A DNA stretch of 64,000 bases, from the NCBI GenBank assembly GCA_019636845.1, contig JAHBWV010000001.1, forward strand, positions 3,224,001 to 3,288,000, read 5' to 3'. Below, piece after piece: positions 8,499 to 17,232 of this stretch. This DNA is from Phycisphaeraceae bacterium. Lineage in GTDB: Bacteria; Planctomycetota; Phycisphaerae; Phycisphaerales; UBA1924. A program made the translations under genes and the position numbers. The notes under the pieces are model-generated. The model did not search any database. It saw only the letters and a program-made list of their open reading frames with translations, and was not told the DNA's origin. The first letter of the stretch is position 1, and every line of letters begins with the position of its first letter.

Positions 8499-9698
8499 AT
8501 GCTCAATCTATGTAAATTTATCAGTGTCGCGGGTTCGCTAGCTGCTGGTACTGCTTCGGCATTGGAGAACCCTGTACCTGATACGGGTCGCGTGGTGACG
8601 TGTTGGTACAAGGGTATTGCGGGTGAAATCGATGTGACCCGATCCTTGATCTGGCATATGTACAACGGAACCACGATCGTGTCAGCATCCGGTGCCGCAC
8701 TTGCTGCGGAGTTCTTTTTAGATCTTGGTAGTGGGTTCTGCTTCGATATCCCATCCGTAAGTTCCGATAGCGACTCCGCCGCCGGATCGCTTGGTAGCAT
8801 TGCTGTGGGGGTCACTCTGGCAAGCGTGAACCTCACTCAAACCACACACATTGTCCGTACCGAGGGCGGCTTCGATCTATGGACGGCAACGCATCATTAC
8901 CCACCCCACGACATCATTTGTGAGCCCGGCGGTTCTGGTATTATTGCGGGGTTTGGGTACACAAACTCCTCCTCCACCCGTGAGTTCTCTGGACCATACT
9001 GGGCACTCATCAAGCACTTAGGGCCGTTCAGCATGGGAATCGGATGGTACAACCACTATCCGTCGGAGTGCCAGTTGCTCACCACCCCAACGGTCACCGG
9101 GGTCTGGTTCGCTGCGGACGAGCTCTACGAAATTGACACAAATAATGACGAATGGCCATTCGTCGCTTCGCACGACATGATGGTCTTCTGGTCCGACGGA
9201 ACGGTGGATCGATACGGCGACGTGGAGGACGAGGCGTTCGACCCAGCCGGTATCGAAACCGTTGAAATCGAGGTCGAAGACGAGGAGTTCACTATTGCAG
9301 CGTCTGGATCCGAGAATCCGACAAAGGTTCTTCATAATTCGTACCAAGAGACCTTCTCTTTGATTGGCAATGTCGATCAGGACCCGGATTCGACCATTTG
9401 CTGGTCCGACCGTGTAGCTCTACTGTCCCTTCCGCAGGTCGCAATCGGGCAGTTCGGCTATCGCGCTCGAGGCGACATCGATCTCGATGGAGACATCGAT
9501 ACTGACGACTACCACGCCTTCAACACGCTGCCTTGCAACGCGGATCTCAACTGCGATGGCGAAGTCGACATCGTGGACTACCTGGATTACATGGATTATT
9601 ACGCGAATGAGGAGCCAATCGCGGAGATGAACAACGACAGCATTATCGATATCATCGACCTGCTCGATTTCTTGGACGCGTACGCCGTTGGATGTTGA
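8499..9698 (+). CDS. Secreted GC-type dockerin protein of unknown function
   Basis: Encodes 399 aa; ATG 8499 follows GGGAGG. The first 23 or so residues form a signal peptide (ISVAGSLAAGTASA). The central 300 residues match nothing I recognise. From about residue 326 three EF-hand/dockerin-like loops follow (DIDLDGDIDTDD, DLNCDGEVDIVD, EMNNDSIIDIID), and the protein ends LLDFLDAYAVGC, the same Gly-Cys ending as three other proteins in the window. Its base composition is clearly more AT-rich than the neighbours, which may reflect transfer. It has its own strong promoter and terminator, so it is probably transcribed alone. Confidence 0.8.
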   Translation: MLNLCKFISVAGSLAAGTASALENPVPDTGRVVTCWYKGIAGEIDVTRSLIWHMYNGTTIVSASGAALAAEFFLDLGSGFCFDIPSVSSDSDSAAGSLGSIAVGVTLASVNLTQTTHIVRTEGGFDLWTATHHYPPHDIICEPGGSGIIAGFGYTNSSSTREFSGPYWALIKHLGPFSMGIGWYNHYPSECQLLTTPTVTGVWFAADELYEIDTNNDEWPFVASHDMMVFWSDGTVDRYGDVEDEAFDPAGIETVEIEVEDEEFTIAASGSENPTKVLHNSYQETFSLIGNVDQDPDSTICWSDRVALLSLPQVAIGQFGYRARGDIDLDGDIDTDDYHAFNTLPCNADLNCDGEVDIVDYLDYMDYYANEEPIAEMNNDSIIDIIDLLDFLDAYAVGC

Positions 9699-9728
9699 CC
9701 CCAGATTCGATGCGTGACAATAGATCGG

Positions 9729-9756
9729 GGGCGGCTTCGGTCGCCCTCGTCTTTTT
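9729..9756 (+). terminator. Rho-independent terminator with UUCG loop
   Basis: GGGCGGC (9729-9735), a TTCG loop and GTCGCCC (9740-9746) form a seven-bp stem, followed by TCGTCTTTTT. It ends the dockerin gene transcript. Confidence 0.9.
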
Positions 9757-9785
9757 CTACGATGAGCGTCCAATCTACCGTGACT

Positions 9786-10799
9786 TCAGCACTCCACCAC
9801 CACCTTCAGCGCATCGGCCTCTGACGCCGCCCGCAGCGCACCGACGGCATCGTCCAGCTTGAATCGCCTTGTGATCAGCGATCCGAGGTCGTAACGGCGC
9901 TGCTCGAGCGCGGCGACCGCGTCGGCCAGTCGCCCGCCGCGGGCTCCGACGATTTCGAGTTCGCTCTCTACAACCGGCGCCAGATCAACGCCTGTGTGCG
10001 GCTCGCCATCGTCGCCCACACCACGCGCAGCTCCCACTCCCGCCACTCCTCCCAGCAGCACGACCTTTCCCCTGGGGCGTACGAGCGCGGTGGCCATGTC
10101 GAGCATCGCGGGACTCGGCGCAGCGCAGACCACCACATCCTGATCGGCGCGGCGGCCGACCTCCGAGACGTGGCGGTGCTTCACGCCCCACTTCTCCGCG
10201 ATGCCGAATCGCTCCGGACGCTCGCCGAGCACACGGACCGAGGCGTTCTCGCGGGCCATCACCTGCGCAACGAGCAGCGCGTGGGGCTCATCGCCGAGGA
10301 CCGTGATGTACGTCTTGCCGACGATGCGGACGATCTGCGAGGCGTGCATCGCGCACGCCAGCGGCTCGGCCAGCGACGCGATGTCGGGATCGATCGAATC
10401 GGGGATCCGCGTGAGGTTGCGGATCGGTGCCGCGACACGCTCGGCGATGCACCCCGCACGCCCGCCGATGCCGAGCATCTGGCGCGCGCGACAATGGCGG
10501 CTGAGCCCTGCGCGGCAGAGATCGCACGAGGCGCAGACGATCTCGGGCTGGATCACAACGCGAGCACCCACGAGCGAGCCGGCGTCACTCGGAGCATCCG
10601 GCCCGAGCCGCTCGACGATGCCGACACACTCGTGACCGAGCGTGCCCTCGTGGGGCACATGGCCGCGGGCCGTCGCAAGATCCAGCGGCGATATCGCGGC
10701 CCGCAGCACGCGCACAACGGCCTCGCCGGGAGCGGGCTCCGGCTCGGGCGTTCGAGGGTCGAGATGGATCTGGCCCCGTGTGGAGCGGAGAGCGCGCAC
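9786..10799 (-). CDS. Zinc-type medium-chain alcohol dehydrogenase family protein
   Basis: Encodes 337 aa with a GTG start. The N-terminal GroES-like domain has the GHE motif (residues 55-57) and a structural-zinc set C89, C92, C95, C103 (C-x2-C-x2-C-x7-C). The position of the usual first catalytic zinc ligand, a Cys near residue 37, reads Ser (AAISPLDLA), so the catalytic metal site may be altered. The C-terminal half is a Rossmann region ending in a VVLLGG-type strand. It probably oxidises an alcohol or polyol with NAD(P); substrate unknown. It lies 114 bp downstream of the HEAT-repeat lipoprotein gene on the same strand. Confidence 0.85.
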   Translation of the reverse strand: MRALRSTRGQIHLDPRTPEPEPAPGEAVVRVLRAAISPLDLATARGHVPHEGTLGHECVGIVERLGPDAPSDAGSLVGARVVIQPEIVCASCDLCRAGLSRHCRARQMLGIGGRAGCIAERVAAPIRNLTRIPDSIDPDIASLAEPLACAMHASQIVRIVGKTYITVLGDEPHALLVAQVMARENASVRVLGERPERFGIAEKWGVKHRHVSEVGRRADQDVVVCAAPSPAMLDMATALVRPRGKVVLLGGVAGVGAARGVGDDGEPHTGVDLAPVVESELEIVGARGGRLADAVAALEQRRYDLGSLITRRFKLDDAVGALRAASEADALKVVVEC

Positions 10800-10913
10800 C
10801 GGGGGTTATCGGAAAGGGAGAAGGGCGAGTGGAGGGGAAGTCAGGAAGTTCCGGAGTCACAGAGTCAGACAGATCCCATCCGAGTTCCCCCACTGCCCAG
10901 TGGCCCGCACGCC

Positions 10914-11744
10914 TCAGCCGCTGCCGGGCGGGGGCATGCCAACGGGCACGGAGGGTGCCTGTCGGGGCGGCTGGGGCACGAAGGGGAGGTACTCGATGGT
11001 CTTGCGATCTCGCTCGTAGCCGGGGAACCTGTAGACGCTGCGCGCGGCGAAGGTGTCTTGTGTCCCCTCGTTCCACGCGGACCACGCCTTGCGATCGACG
11101 CCGAAGTCCTGCCCCGTCAACGTTCGAAGCGACCGCCGGGCGGTGCTCGTGACGAGGAAGCTCTCGTCGGCGAGCGCGGCGATCAGGGCGCGGACGACGC
11201 GGTTCTCTGCATACTGGCCGAGCGCGTCGGCGGCCTCCGCGCGGACCTGCGCATCCGGCTCGGCCTTGGCGACGAGTTCGCCCTGTCGAATCGCCTGCAT
11301 AAGCGGATCGATCGCAACCGGGTTGTGGATCCGCTGCAGGGCGCGGGCCGCTTCCAGACGGACGATGCGATCCGTGTCGGTCAGGCGCTCGACGAGAAGA
11401 GGCACGTGAACGGGGTTGCCGTGGTTGGCAAGCCCGCGGACTGCTGCGGAGCGGACGGCGGGGTCTTCGTCGGACGCGTTGTTGATGAAGAGGTCGAGGT
11501 AGACCGGCTCGCTCGCGAAGGGCGCGTTGGCGAGGAGGTTGGTGCCGCGGTAGCGACGATCGGCGTCGTACTGATCGACCGACATCTCAACGGCGTCGGC
11601 GGGTGTCGGTCCGGTGAAGAGGTCTTGCAGGATTCCCTCGGATCCGGGCTTGATCCCCGAGAAGAGGGAATCGGCCGCCTCACACCCAGCGAGCGCGAGG
11701 AGCATGAGCGGAGCGAGTGTGGCGGCGTGGGTGCGTCGGGACAT
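10914..11744 (-). CDS. HEAT-repeat lipoprotein
   Basis: Encodes 276 aa. The N-terminus ends in the lipobox LALAGC (Cys21), so the protein should be lipid-anchored. Residues 75-215 contain several helical repeats of HEAT/PBS-lyase type (for example DPAVRSAAVRGLANHG, IVRLEAARALQRI, QVRAEAADALGQY), a protein-interaction scaffold. The end is Pro-rich. It sits in a minus-strand run behind the coiled-coil membrane protein gene with a 32-bp gap. Partner unknown. Confidence 0.85.
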   Translation of the reverse strand: MSRRTHAATLAPLMLLALAGCEAADSLFSGIKPGSEGILQDLFTGPTPADAVEMSVDQYDADRRYRGTNLLANAPFASEPVYLDLFINNASDEDPAVRSAAVRGLANHGNPVHVPLLVERLTDTDRIVRLEAARALQRIHNPVAIDPLMQAIRQGELVAKAEPDAQVRAEAADALGQYAENRVVRALIAALADESFLVTSTARRSLRTLTGQDFGVDRKAWSAWNEGTQDTFAARSVYRFPGYERDRKTIEYLPFVPQPPRQAPSVPVGMPPPGSG

Positions 11745-11776
11745 GCGCGAACCAGTATAGAACGGAACACATGGCC

Positions 11777-12628
11777 TTACAGATCGTCGCGGAGCGATCG
11801 CGGCGGGCTGAGGATCTCATTCATGACGATGGCGCGCCGGAGCTCGGCCGGTGAAAGAGCGGCCGCGCCGACGATCACCGATGATGCGCCCGAACCCCCG
11901 ACGCGCGGTCCGGCGGGAACGGGCGTTGCGCCACGGGCCGCATCGGCGACAGCCGCGGCCTCAAGCTCCGCACGGGCACGCTGCTGGCGTTCGCGACGCT
12001 CGGCGGCATCCTGCTTCGAGCGGGCGATAGCCCCCTTGCGCTCTTCCTCGGCACGGGAGCGTGCGATCTGCTCGCGGCGTTGACGCTCGTCGATGAAACC
12101 GGTGTCGCGTGCATCGACGGGCCGTCCCTGGGCCGTACGCGCGGGCTGTCCTCGGGACTGCCCCGCTCTGGCTTGCTGCTCGGCACGCGCCTTCGCAGCC
12201 CGGGCCTGGGCCTCGCGCTGGGCCTGGATCTGCATCTGGGCCCGGGCACGCGCGTCGACCGGAGCGCGACCGGCAGAACCGGACTGAGCGGAGCCGGCCT
12301 GCGCCTGAGCGGCGGCACGGCGGCGCAACTCTTCCAGCCGGCGCTGACGCTCGAGCATGATCTCCTGGAGTCGCTGCTCGGGGGTGAGGGGCCGGGGAGG
12401 GGCGTTGCGGACAGAGGCCTGTTCCTGCGACCCCATCGGGGAGATGGCCCCGGGGGCTCCTTGCATGCTTTCCAAATTGCGGCCGGTTCGGAGTGCGTCA
12501 AGCCGTTGGCGTTCTAGCGCTTGCTGAGTCTGGCGGATGTGGGCCTGTTCCTTCAATTTACGGACGATCCACCCGATGGCGGAGGAGCCGATGATCAACA
12601 GGAACAGAATCAGTTCGATCTTGCTCAC
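11777..12628 (-). CDS. Membrane-anchored Arg/Gln/Ala-rich coiled-coil protein
   Basis: Encodes 283 aa from a GTG start only nine bases after the ABC ATPase stop, so translation is likely coupled. One N-terminal transmembrane helix (IELILFLLIIGSSAIGWIV) is followed by a long, low-complexity region of Ala, Arg, Gln and Glu with coiled-coil character (repeated QRLxE and EERRR-like blocks). No catalytic motif is visible. It could tether or organise something at the membrane; this is inference. Confidence 0.75.
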   Translation of the reverse strand: MSKIELILFLLIIGSSAIGWIVRKLKEQAHIRQTQQALERQRLDALRTGRNLESMQGAPGAISPMGSQEQASVRNAPPRPLTPEQRLQEIMLERQRRLEELRRRAAAQAQAGSAQSGSAGRAPVDARARAQMQIQAQREAQARAAKARAEQQARAGQSRGQPARTAQGRPVDARDTGFIDERQRREQIARSRAEEERKGAIARSKQDAAERRERQQRARAELEAAAVADAARGATPVPAGPRVGGSGASSVIVGAAALSPAELRRAIVMNEILSPPRSLRDDL

Positions 12629-12637
12629 GGTCCAAGT

Positions 12638-13501
12638 CTATCGGGTCTGCGGGGCGGAGGGGGCGAGCCGGCCGGGAGTCTGTCTGGCTTCGAGAATGCC
12701 GGTAGGGATGAGGGCAGGAGGGCCATCGTCCACCCGGACCGATTCAAAGTGGACGCCATAGGCGGGGCCGAGGACCTCGGGAGTCAGAACGGACGGGGCA
12801 TCGCCGGAGCGTGAGAGGGTGCCGCCGCATTCGAGGAGGATCGCGTGATCCGCGATGCGCCGTGCGATGGTGAGATCGTGCAGGACCAGCACGATGCCGA
12901 TGCCCCGTGAGGCGAGTTGGCGGAAGAGCTGGAGCGCGAGAACAACGTGGCGCGGGTCGAGTGCGGCCAGTGGCTCGTCGGCGAGGAGAAACCTGGGGCT
13001 CCGTGGAGCTTTCCCCTCACGCCCGAGCAGCTGCGCAACCGCGCGGGCGATGGAGACCCGCTGCTGCTGTCCGGCGGAGAGCGTGTTGTAGGACCGAGCT
13101 GCGACGGGCCCGAGATCCAGCGCGTCGATCGCCTCGCCGACTGCGTGCTCATCTGGACCGATGGCGTGCAGGCCCATGGCGACGACATCGCGGACCGGGA
13201 AGGCGAACGCGACAGAGGAACGCTGGGCGACATAGGCGATGTGGCGGGCTCGATCCGCAGGGGCGATGCGGGCAACCTCCTCGGCGATGTCGGGGGATGC
13301 TCCGCTGGTTCGCTTGAGGGTGACGAGACCGGAGTTCGGAGCCAAGAGACCGGCCATGAGTCGGAGCAGCGTGGACTTGCCCGCACCATTGGGACCGACA
13401 AGGGCGGTCACCGAACCCGGCTCGACCGAGCCCGTGAGGCCGGAGAGAACCGGCCGAAACCGGGTGTAGCCAAAGCAGAGCTCTGTGAACGCGATTGACA
13501 C
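12638..13501 (-). CDS. ABC transporter ATP-binding protein (FecE/BtuD/HmuV type)
   Basis: Encodes 287 aa from a proposed GTG at 13501; the frame stays open to 13621, but that extension has no domain character. All ATPase motifs are present: Walker A GPNGAGKS (residues 36-43), Q-loop YVAQRS, signature LSAGQQQRVSIARA near 135, Walker B FLLADEPLAALD and the switch His in LVLHDL. The sequence is closest in feel to ATPases of iron-siderophore, haem and cobalamin importers. No permease or binding protein is encoded nearby, so the partner must be elsewhere. It heads the minus-strand run 13501-10914. Confidence 0.88.
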   Translation of the reverse strand: MSIAFTELCFGYTRFRPVLSGLTGSVEPGSVTALVGPNGAGKSTLLRLMAGLLAPNSGLVTLKRTSGASPDIAEEVARIAPADRARHIAYVAQRSSVAFAFPVRDVVAMGLHAIGPDEHAVGEAIDALDLGPVAARSYNTLSAGQQQRVSIARAVAQLLGREGKAPRSPRFLLADEPLAALDPRHVVLALQLFRQLASRGIGIVLVLHDLTIARRIADHAILLECGGTLSRSGDAPSVLTPEVLGPAYGVHFESVRVDDGPPALIPTGILEARQTPGRLAPSAPQTR

Positions 13502-13680
13502 ACACGATGGTACGGTGAGGGCAGGGATGCACAGACGAGGGCGGGTGGAGCGTTTGGAGATCCCGGTCGGCGGCCATAAACTCGGTGCCTGTCCGGGCGT
13601 TTCCCGGGCGGATTCACGCACGGAGCGCCGGGCCCGCTATGCCGCGGGAGGGCGACCACGGTCGGAAGGACGGTTGCCCG

Positions 13681-14700
13681 ATGTCTCAGATGGTTGTCGC
13701 CGTTGCGGGTTCGACGGGCTTTGTCGGACGGCATGTGGTTGCGGAGCTGCTCTCGCGAGGGCATCGCGTCCGCGCGCTGGCCCGCGACCTCAAGAAGGCC
13801 GGCAAGGTGCTTGCTTCGCGCCCGGAGCTGACGATCGTCGAGGGTCAGGCGCACACGTCCGCGGGCGCGGCGGCGCTCGTGAAGGGTGCCGATGCGATCG
13901 TGAACTGCGTCGGGATCATCCGCGAGACACGGGGCGGCCAGCCGTTCGAGCAGGCGCACGTGGACGTTCCGAAGAAGCTTGTCGATGCGCTCCGAGAAGA
14001 GTGCCGCACGCGGGGCGTTTCCGTCGATGCGGTTCGCTTTGTGCAGATCTCCGCGCTCGGCGTCACAGATGAGGACACGCGTCCCGGCGGCGCGACGCGG
14101 TATCAGCGCTCGAAGTTTGACGGAGAGATGATCGTCCGACGGAGCGGCTTTGCTTGGACCGTGCTGCGTCCCGGGATGATCCACGGCGCGGACGGCGAGT
14201 TCATGAGCATGGCCAAGGGGTGGGCGACCGGGCGTGCCGCGCCGTACCTGTTCATGCCTTACTTCGCCAGGCGTTCGGACGGCACGATGTCGATGGTGCC
14301 GGGGAAGACGGAGCCGGCGAAGCTCGCGCCAGTCTTTGTCGGCGATGTGGCGTGGGCCGTCGGCGAATCGCTCGCACGCGAGCAGGCGATCGGCGAGGTG
14401 TACAACCTTGTCGGGCCGGAGGTGCTCGGCTGGGACGAGTTGCTCACGCACATCCGCGACAACGTGCCGCTCGGCAAGAAGGAATTGCCCATCGTCGGCA
14501 TCCCCGGACCACTCGCGGTGGCCAAGGCACGGGGCATGAAGCTGCTCGGTCTCGACGGGCTGCTGCCGTTCGATGACGGCATGGCGATCATGGGGATGCG
14601 CGACTCGGTCGCGGAGAGTTCCAAGGCGCGTCAGCACCTGGGGTTCGAGGGGCGTGCATTCCGTGAGACGATGGCGGGATACGCCGCGGAGATGGTGTAA
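13681..14700 (+). CDS. NAD(P)-binding epimerase/reductase, complex I NDUFA9-like
   Basis: Encodes 339 aa; ATG 13681 follows GGAAGGA. The N-terminus has a Rossmann GSTGFVG (GxxGxxG, residues 10-16), a QISALGV strand with the SDR Ser, and YQRSK near residue 141 (Tyr-x3-Lys). This is the atypical short-chain dehydrogenase pattern of the NDUFA9/NmrA-like group, which binds NADPH. Substrate not deducible. Divergent from the ABC ATPase across 179 bp and 79 bp upstream of rnr, possibly co-transcribed with it. Confidence 0.85.
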   Translation: MSQMVVAVAGSTGFVGRHVVAELLSRGHRVRALARDLKKAGKVLASRPELTIVEGQAHTSAGAAALVKGADAIVNCVGIIRETRGGQPFEQAHVDVPKKLVDALREECRTRGVSVDAVRFVQISALGVTDEDTRPGGATRYQRSKFDGEMIVRRSGFAWTVLRPGMIHGADGEFMSMAKGWATGRAAPYLFMPYFARRSDGTMSMVPGKTEPAKLAPVFVGDVAWAVGESLAREQAIGEVYNLVGPEVLGWDELLTHIRDNVPLGKKELPIVGIPGPLAVAKARGMKLLGLDGLLPFDDGMAIMGMRDSVAESSKARQHLGFEGRAFRETMAGYAAEMV

Positions 14701-14779
14701 AGGGCAGGGACAGAGTCACGAAGTCACGACGATTGGAGTCTGAGATCAAGCACGAAGCACGGAGCGGGAAGGGGCACGG

Positions 14780-17221
14780 ATGACGCTGCGATACGAGGGA
14801 CGTCTGAAGCAGCACCTGTCCCACGAGACATACACGCCGCAGACCATCGCGGAGCTCGCGACGGACCTTCGGGTCGAAGACCCGGCCGATTTCGAGCAAG
14901 CGATCAAGCAGCTCTCGCGGGACGGCATCGTTGTCGTGAGCGCGACGGGGCGCGTCTCGCTCCCGTCGCTCTCATCCTCCGGCGGCGAGATCACGGGGAT
15001 CTTCAAGGGCAACCCCAAGGGATTCGGCTTTGTAAGGACCGAGGACTCTTACAAAGAGGGTGATGTCTTCATCCCGCCAGATGCGACCGGGGGCGCGCTC
15101 TCGGGCGATCGAGTGCGCGTGCTGGTCGCCCGCGAGCGTCGGCGGGGCGATGAACAGGGGTTCGTCGGCGAGGTTGTCGAGATTCTCAAGCGAAAGCGTG
15201 CCGCGTTCACGGGCAACATCTTCAAGCAGGGCCAGCAGTGGCTCGTGCAGCCGGACGGGCGCGAGATGAACAAGCCGATCGTCGTGCGCGACGCGGCGAG
15301 CAAGAACGTCAAACCCGGCGACAAGGTCGTCGTGGAGATTGTCGAGTATCCCGAGGGCGATGCGCTGGCGGAGGGAGTGATCTCGCGCGTGCTGGGCGAG
15401 GCCGGACGCCCCGACGTCGAGACGCAGGCCGTGATCGCGGCGTTTGCACTCCCTGATCTGGAGTTCCCGGAGGCGTGCATGCAGCAGGCGCGCGACGCCG
15501 CGGCCAGATTCGACGAGGAGATCGCAGACTTCGTGAAGCACGGGGAAAAGGCACTCAAGGGGCGCCGCGACCTGACGGGCGAGTACATCATCACGATCGA
15601 CCCGCCGGACGCGAAGGACTACGACGACGCGATCTCCATCAAGCGGACGGCCGAGGGGTGGGAGCTTGGCGTCCACATCGCGGATGTAGCGCATTTCATC
15701 GAGCCGGGGAGCCCGCTGGATGTTGAGGGCGCGGAGCGAGGGAACTCGGTGTACCTGCCGCGCCTTGTGATTCCGATGCTGCCCGAGCTTCTCTCGAACG
15801 GCATCTGCTCGCTGCAGGAGGGCGTGCATCGATACTGCAAGTCGGCGTTCATGGTGTATGACAAGCACGGGAATGTGAAGCGTGAGGGCGCGGGAAGCGT
15901 CTTGATCAAGAGCGCAAAGCGTCTCACGTACCTCGAAGCCCAGGCGCTGATCGACGGGGACGAGGTGGAGGCCAGGAAGCACGCCAAGACCGAGCCCGTC
16001 TATACCGAGCAGCTGATCTCGACCTTGAAGGAGATGGACGCGCTGGCCCGCGCGATCCAGGGGAAGCGCCATCGGAACGGCATGATCTCGCTCGAACTCC
16101 CCGATGTCGTCCTCATCTATGACGAGAACGGACGGGTGATCGACGCCGAGCGTGAGGACAGCGCGTACACGCACACGCTGATCGAGATGTTCATGGTGGA
16201 GGCCAACGAGGTGCTCGCTCGCCTGTTCGAGGGGTTGCAGGTGCCGCTGCTCCGGCGCGTACACCCCGAGCCGACACCTGGCAACACCGAGGACCTGCGG
16301 AAGACGGCAACCGTCGCGGGGTTCAAGATCCCCAAGAACCCGACGCGCAAGGAACTCCAGGGGCTGCTTGACGCGACGCGCGGGACATCCGCGGCCCGGG
16401 CCGTCCACATGGCCGTGCTTCGCACGCTCACCAAGGCGGAGTACTCGCCCGCACTCATCGGTCACTTCGCGTTGGCGTCGAGCGCATACGCCCACTTCAC
16501 GAGCCCGATCCGTCGGTATCCGGATCTGACGGTGCATCGAGCACTGGCGGAGTATCTGCGTCTGACCGACAACGCAAGGAACAAGCCGCAGAGCGACAGC
16601 GAGAAGATCGAACTGGGCAAGCGGATGATGTCGAGCCCGATGTGCCCGCACGTGCAGGACCTTATGGAGGTCGGACGGCACTGCACGCAGAAAGAGGTGA
16701 ACGCGGAGGACGCGGAGAAGCAGCTGCGCGGCTTCCTCGTGATGCAGCTGCTAGCCGATCATGTCGGCGAGAGTTACGCGGGCGTGGTGACAGGCGTCTC
16801 TCCCCGCGGCGTGTTCGTGCAGCTGGACAAGTACCTCGCCGACGGCATGGTCAAGACGAGCGACCTGCCCGGCGATGTGACTCGTTCCAACGCGCAGCCG
16901 AACTGGCGGATCGACTCACGCACGGGCGCGCTGGTGGACATCAACTCCGGGCGGTCCTTCAACATGGGGGACACGGTGCATGTCACGATCGCAGCGGTTG
17001 ACCTGGCCCAGCGTCGGATGGATCTGCTGATCACCGATGGCGCAAGCCGAGCCGCCGGCAAGGCGAAGGTGCCGACACTCAAGCTCGGCCAGACCGGTGG
17101 AGGCATCGGCAAGGCGGCGGGCGCGGGATTCGACAAGTTCGGAGGCAAGACCGGCGCTCAGCGACGCAGCCAGAAGAGCAAGCAGCGCGACAAGGGCAAG
17201 AACCACAGGCGCGATAAGTGA
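14780..17221 (+). CDS. rnr: Ribonuclease R
   Basis: Encodes 813 aa, the usual size for this 3'-to-5' exoribonuclease of RNA decay and quality control. Domain order is right: N-terminal winged-helix segment, cold-shock OB domains (FKGNPKGFGFVRTE), the RNB catalytic domain with IDPPDAKDYDDA near residues 273-284 supplying the metal-binding aspartates, an S1 domain near the C-terminus (SYAGVVTGVSPRGVFVQL), and a Lys/Arg-rich tail as in RNase R. ATG 14780 has a GGAAGGGG Shine-Dalgarno. The carboxypeptidase gene begins immediately after, so the two are probably one transcript. Confidence 0.95.
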   Translation: MTLRYEGRLKQHLSHETYTPQTIAELATDLRVEDPADFEQAIKQLSRDGIVVVSATGRVSLPSLSSSGGEITGIFKGNPKGFGFVRTEDSYKEGDVFIPPDATGGALSGDRVRVLVARERRRGDEQGFVGEVVEILKRKRAAFTGNIFKQGQQWLVQPDGREMNKPIVVRDAASKNVKPGDKVVVEIVEYPEGDALAEGVISRVLGEAGRPDVETQAVIAAFALPDLEFPEACMQQARDAAARFDEEIADFVKHGEKALKGRRDLTGEYIITIDPPDAKDYDDAISIKRTAEGWELGVHIADVAHFIEPGSPLDVEGAERGNSVYLPRLVIPMLPELLSNGICSLQEGVHRYCKSAFMVYDKHGNVKREGAGSVLIKSAKRLTYLEAQALIDGDEVEARKHAKTEPVYTEQLISTLKEMDALARAIQGKRHRNGMISLELPDVVLIYDENGRVIDAEREDSAYTHTLIEMFMVEANEVLARLFEGLQVPLLRRVHPEPTPGNTEDLRKTATVAGFKIPKNPTRKELQGLLDATRGTSAARAVHMAVLRTLTKAEYSPALIGHFALASSAYAHFTSPIRRYPDLTVHRALAEYLRLTDNARNKPQSDSEKIELGKRMMSSPMCPHVQDLMEVGRHCTQKEVNAEDAEKQLRGFLVMQLLADHVGESYAGVVTGVSPRGVFVQLDKYLADGMVKTSDLPGDVTRSNAQPNWRIDSRTGALVDINSGRSFNMGDTVHVTIAAVDLAQRRMDLLITDGASRAAGKAKVPTLKLGQTGGGIGKAAGAGFDKFGGKTGAQRRSQKSKQRDKGKNHRRDK

Positions 17222-17232
17222 CGGGAGCGGCC

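Noticed and set aside
9996..12083. Long open frame (about 695 codons) on the plus strand opposite three minus-strand genes
   Set aside because: It lies antisense to genes with clear domains; the translation is low-complexity and Arg-rich, as expected from high-GC codon bias.
14972..16681. Open frame of about 569 codons antisense to RNase R
   Set aside because: RNase R is unambiguous on the plus strand; the antisense translation has no domain or start signal.
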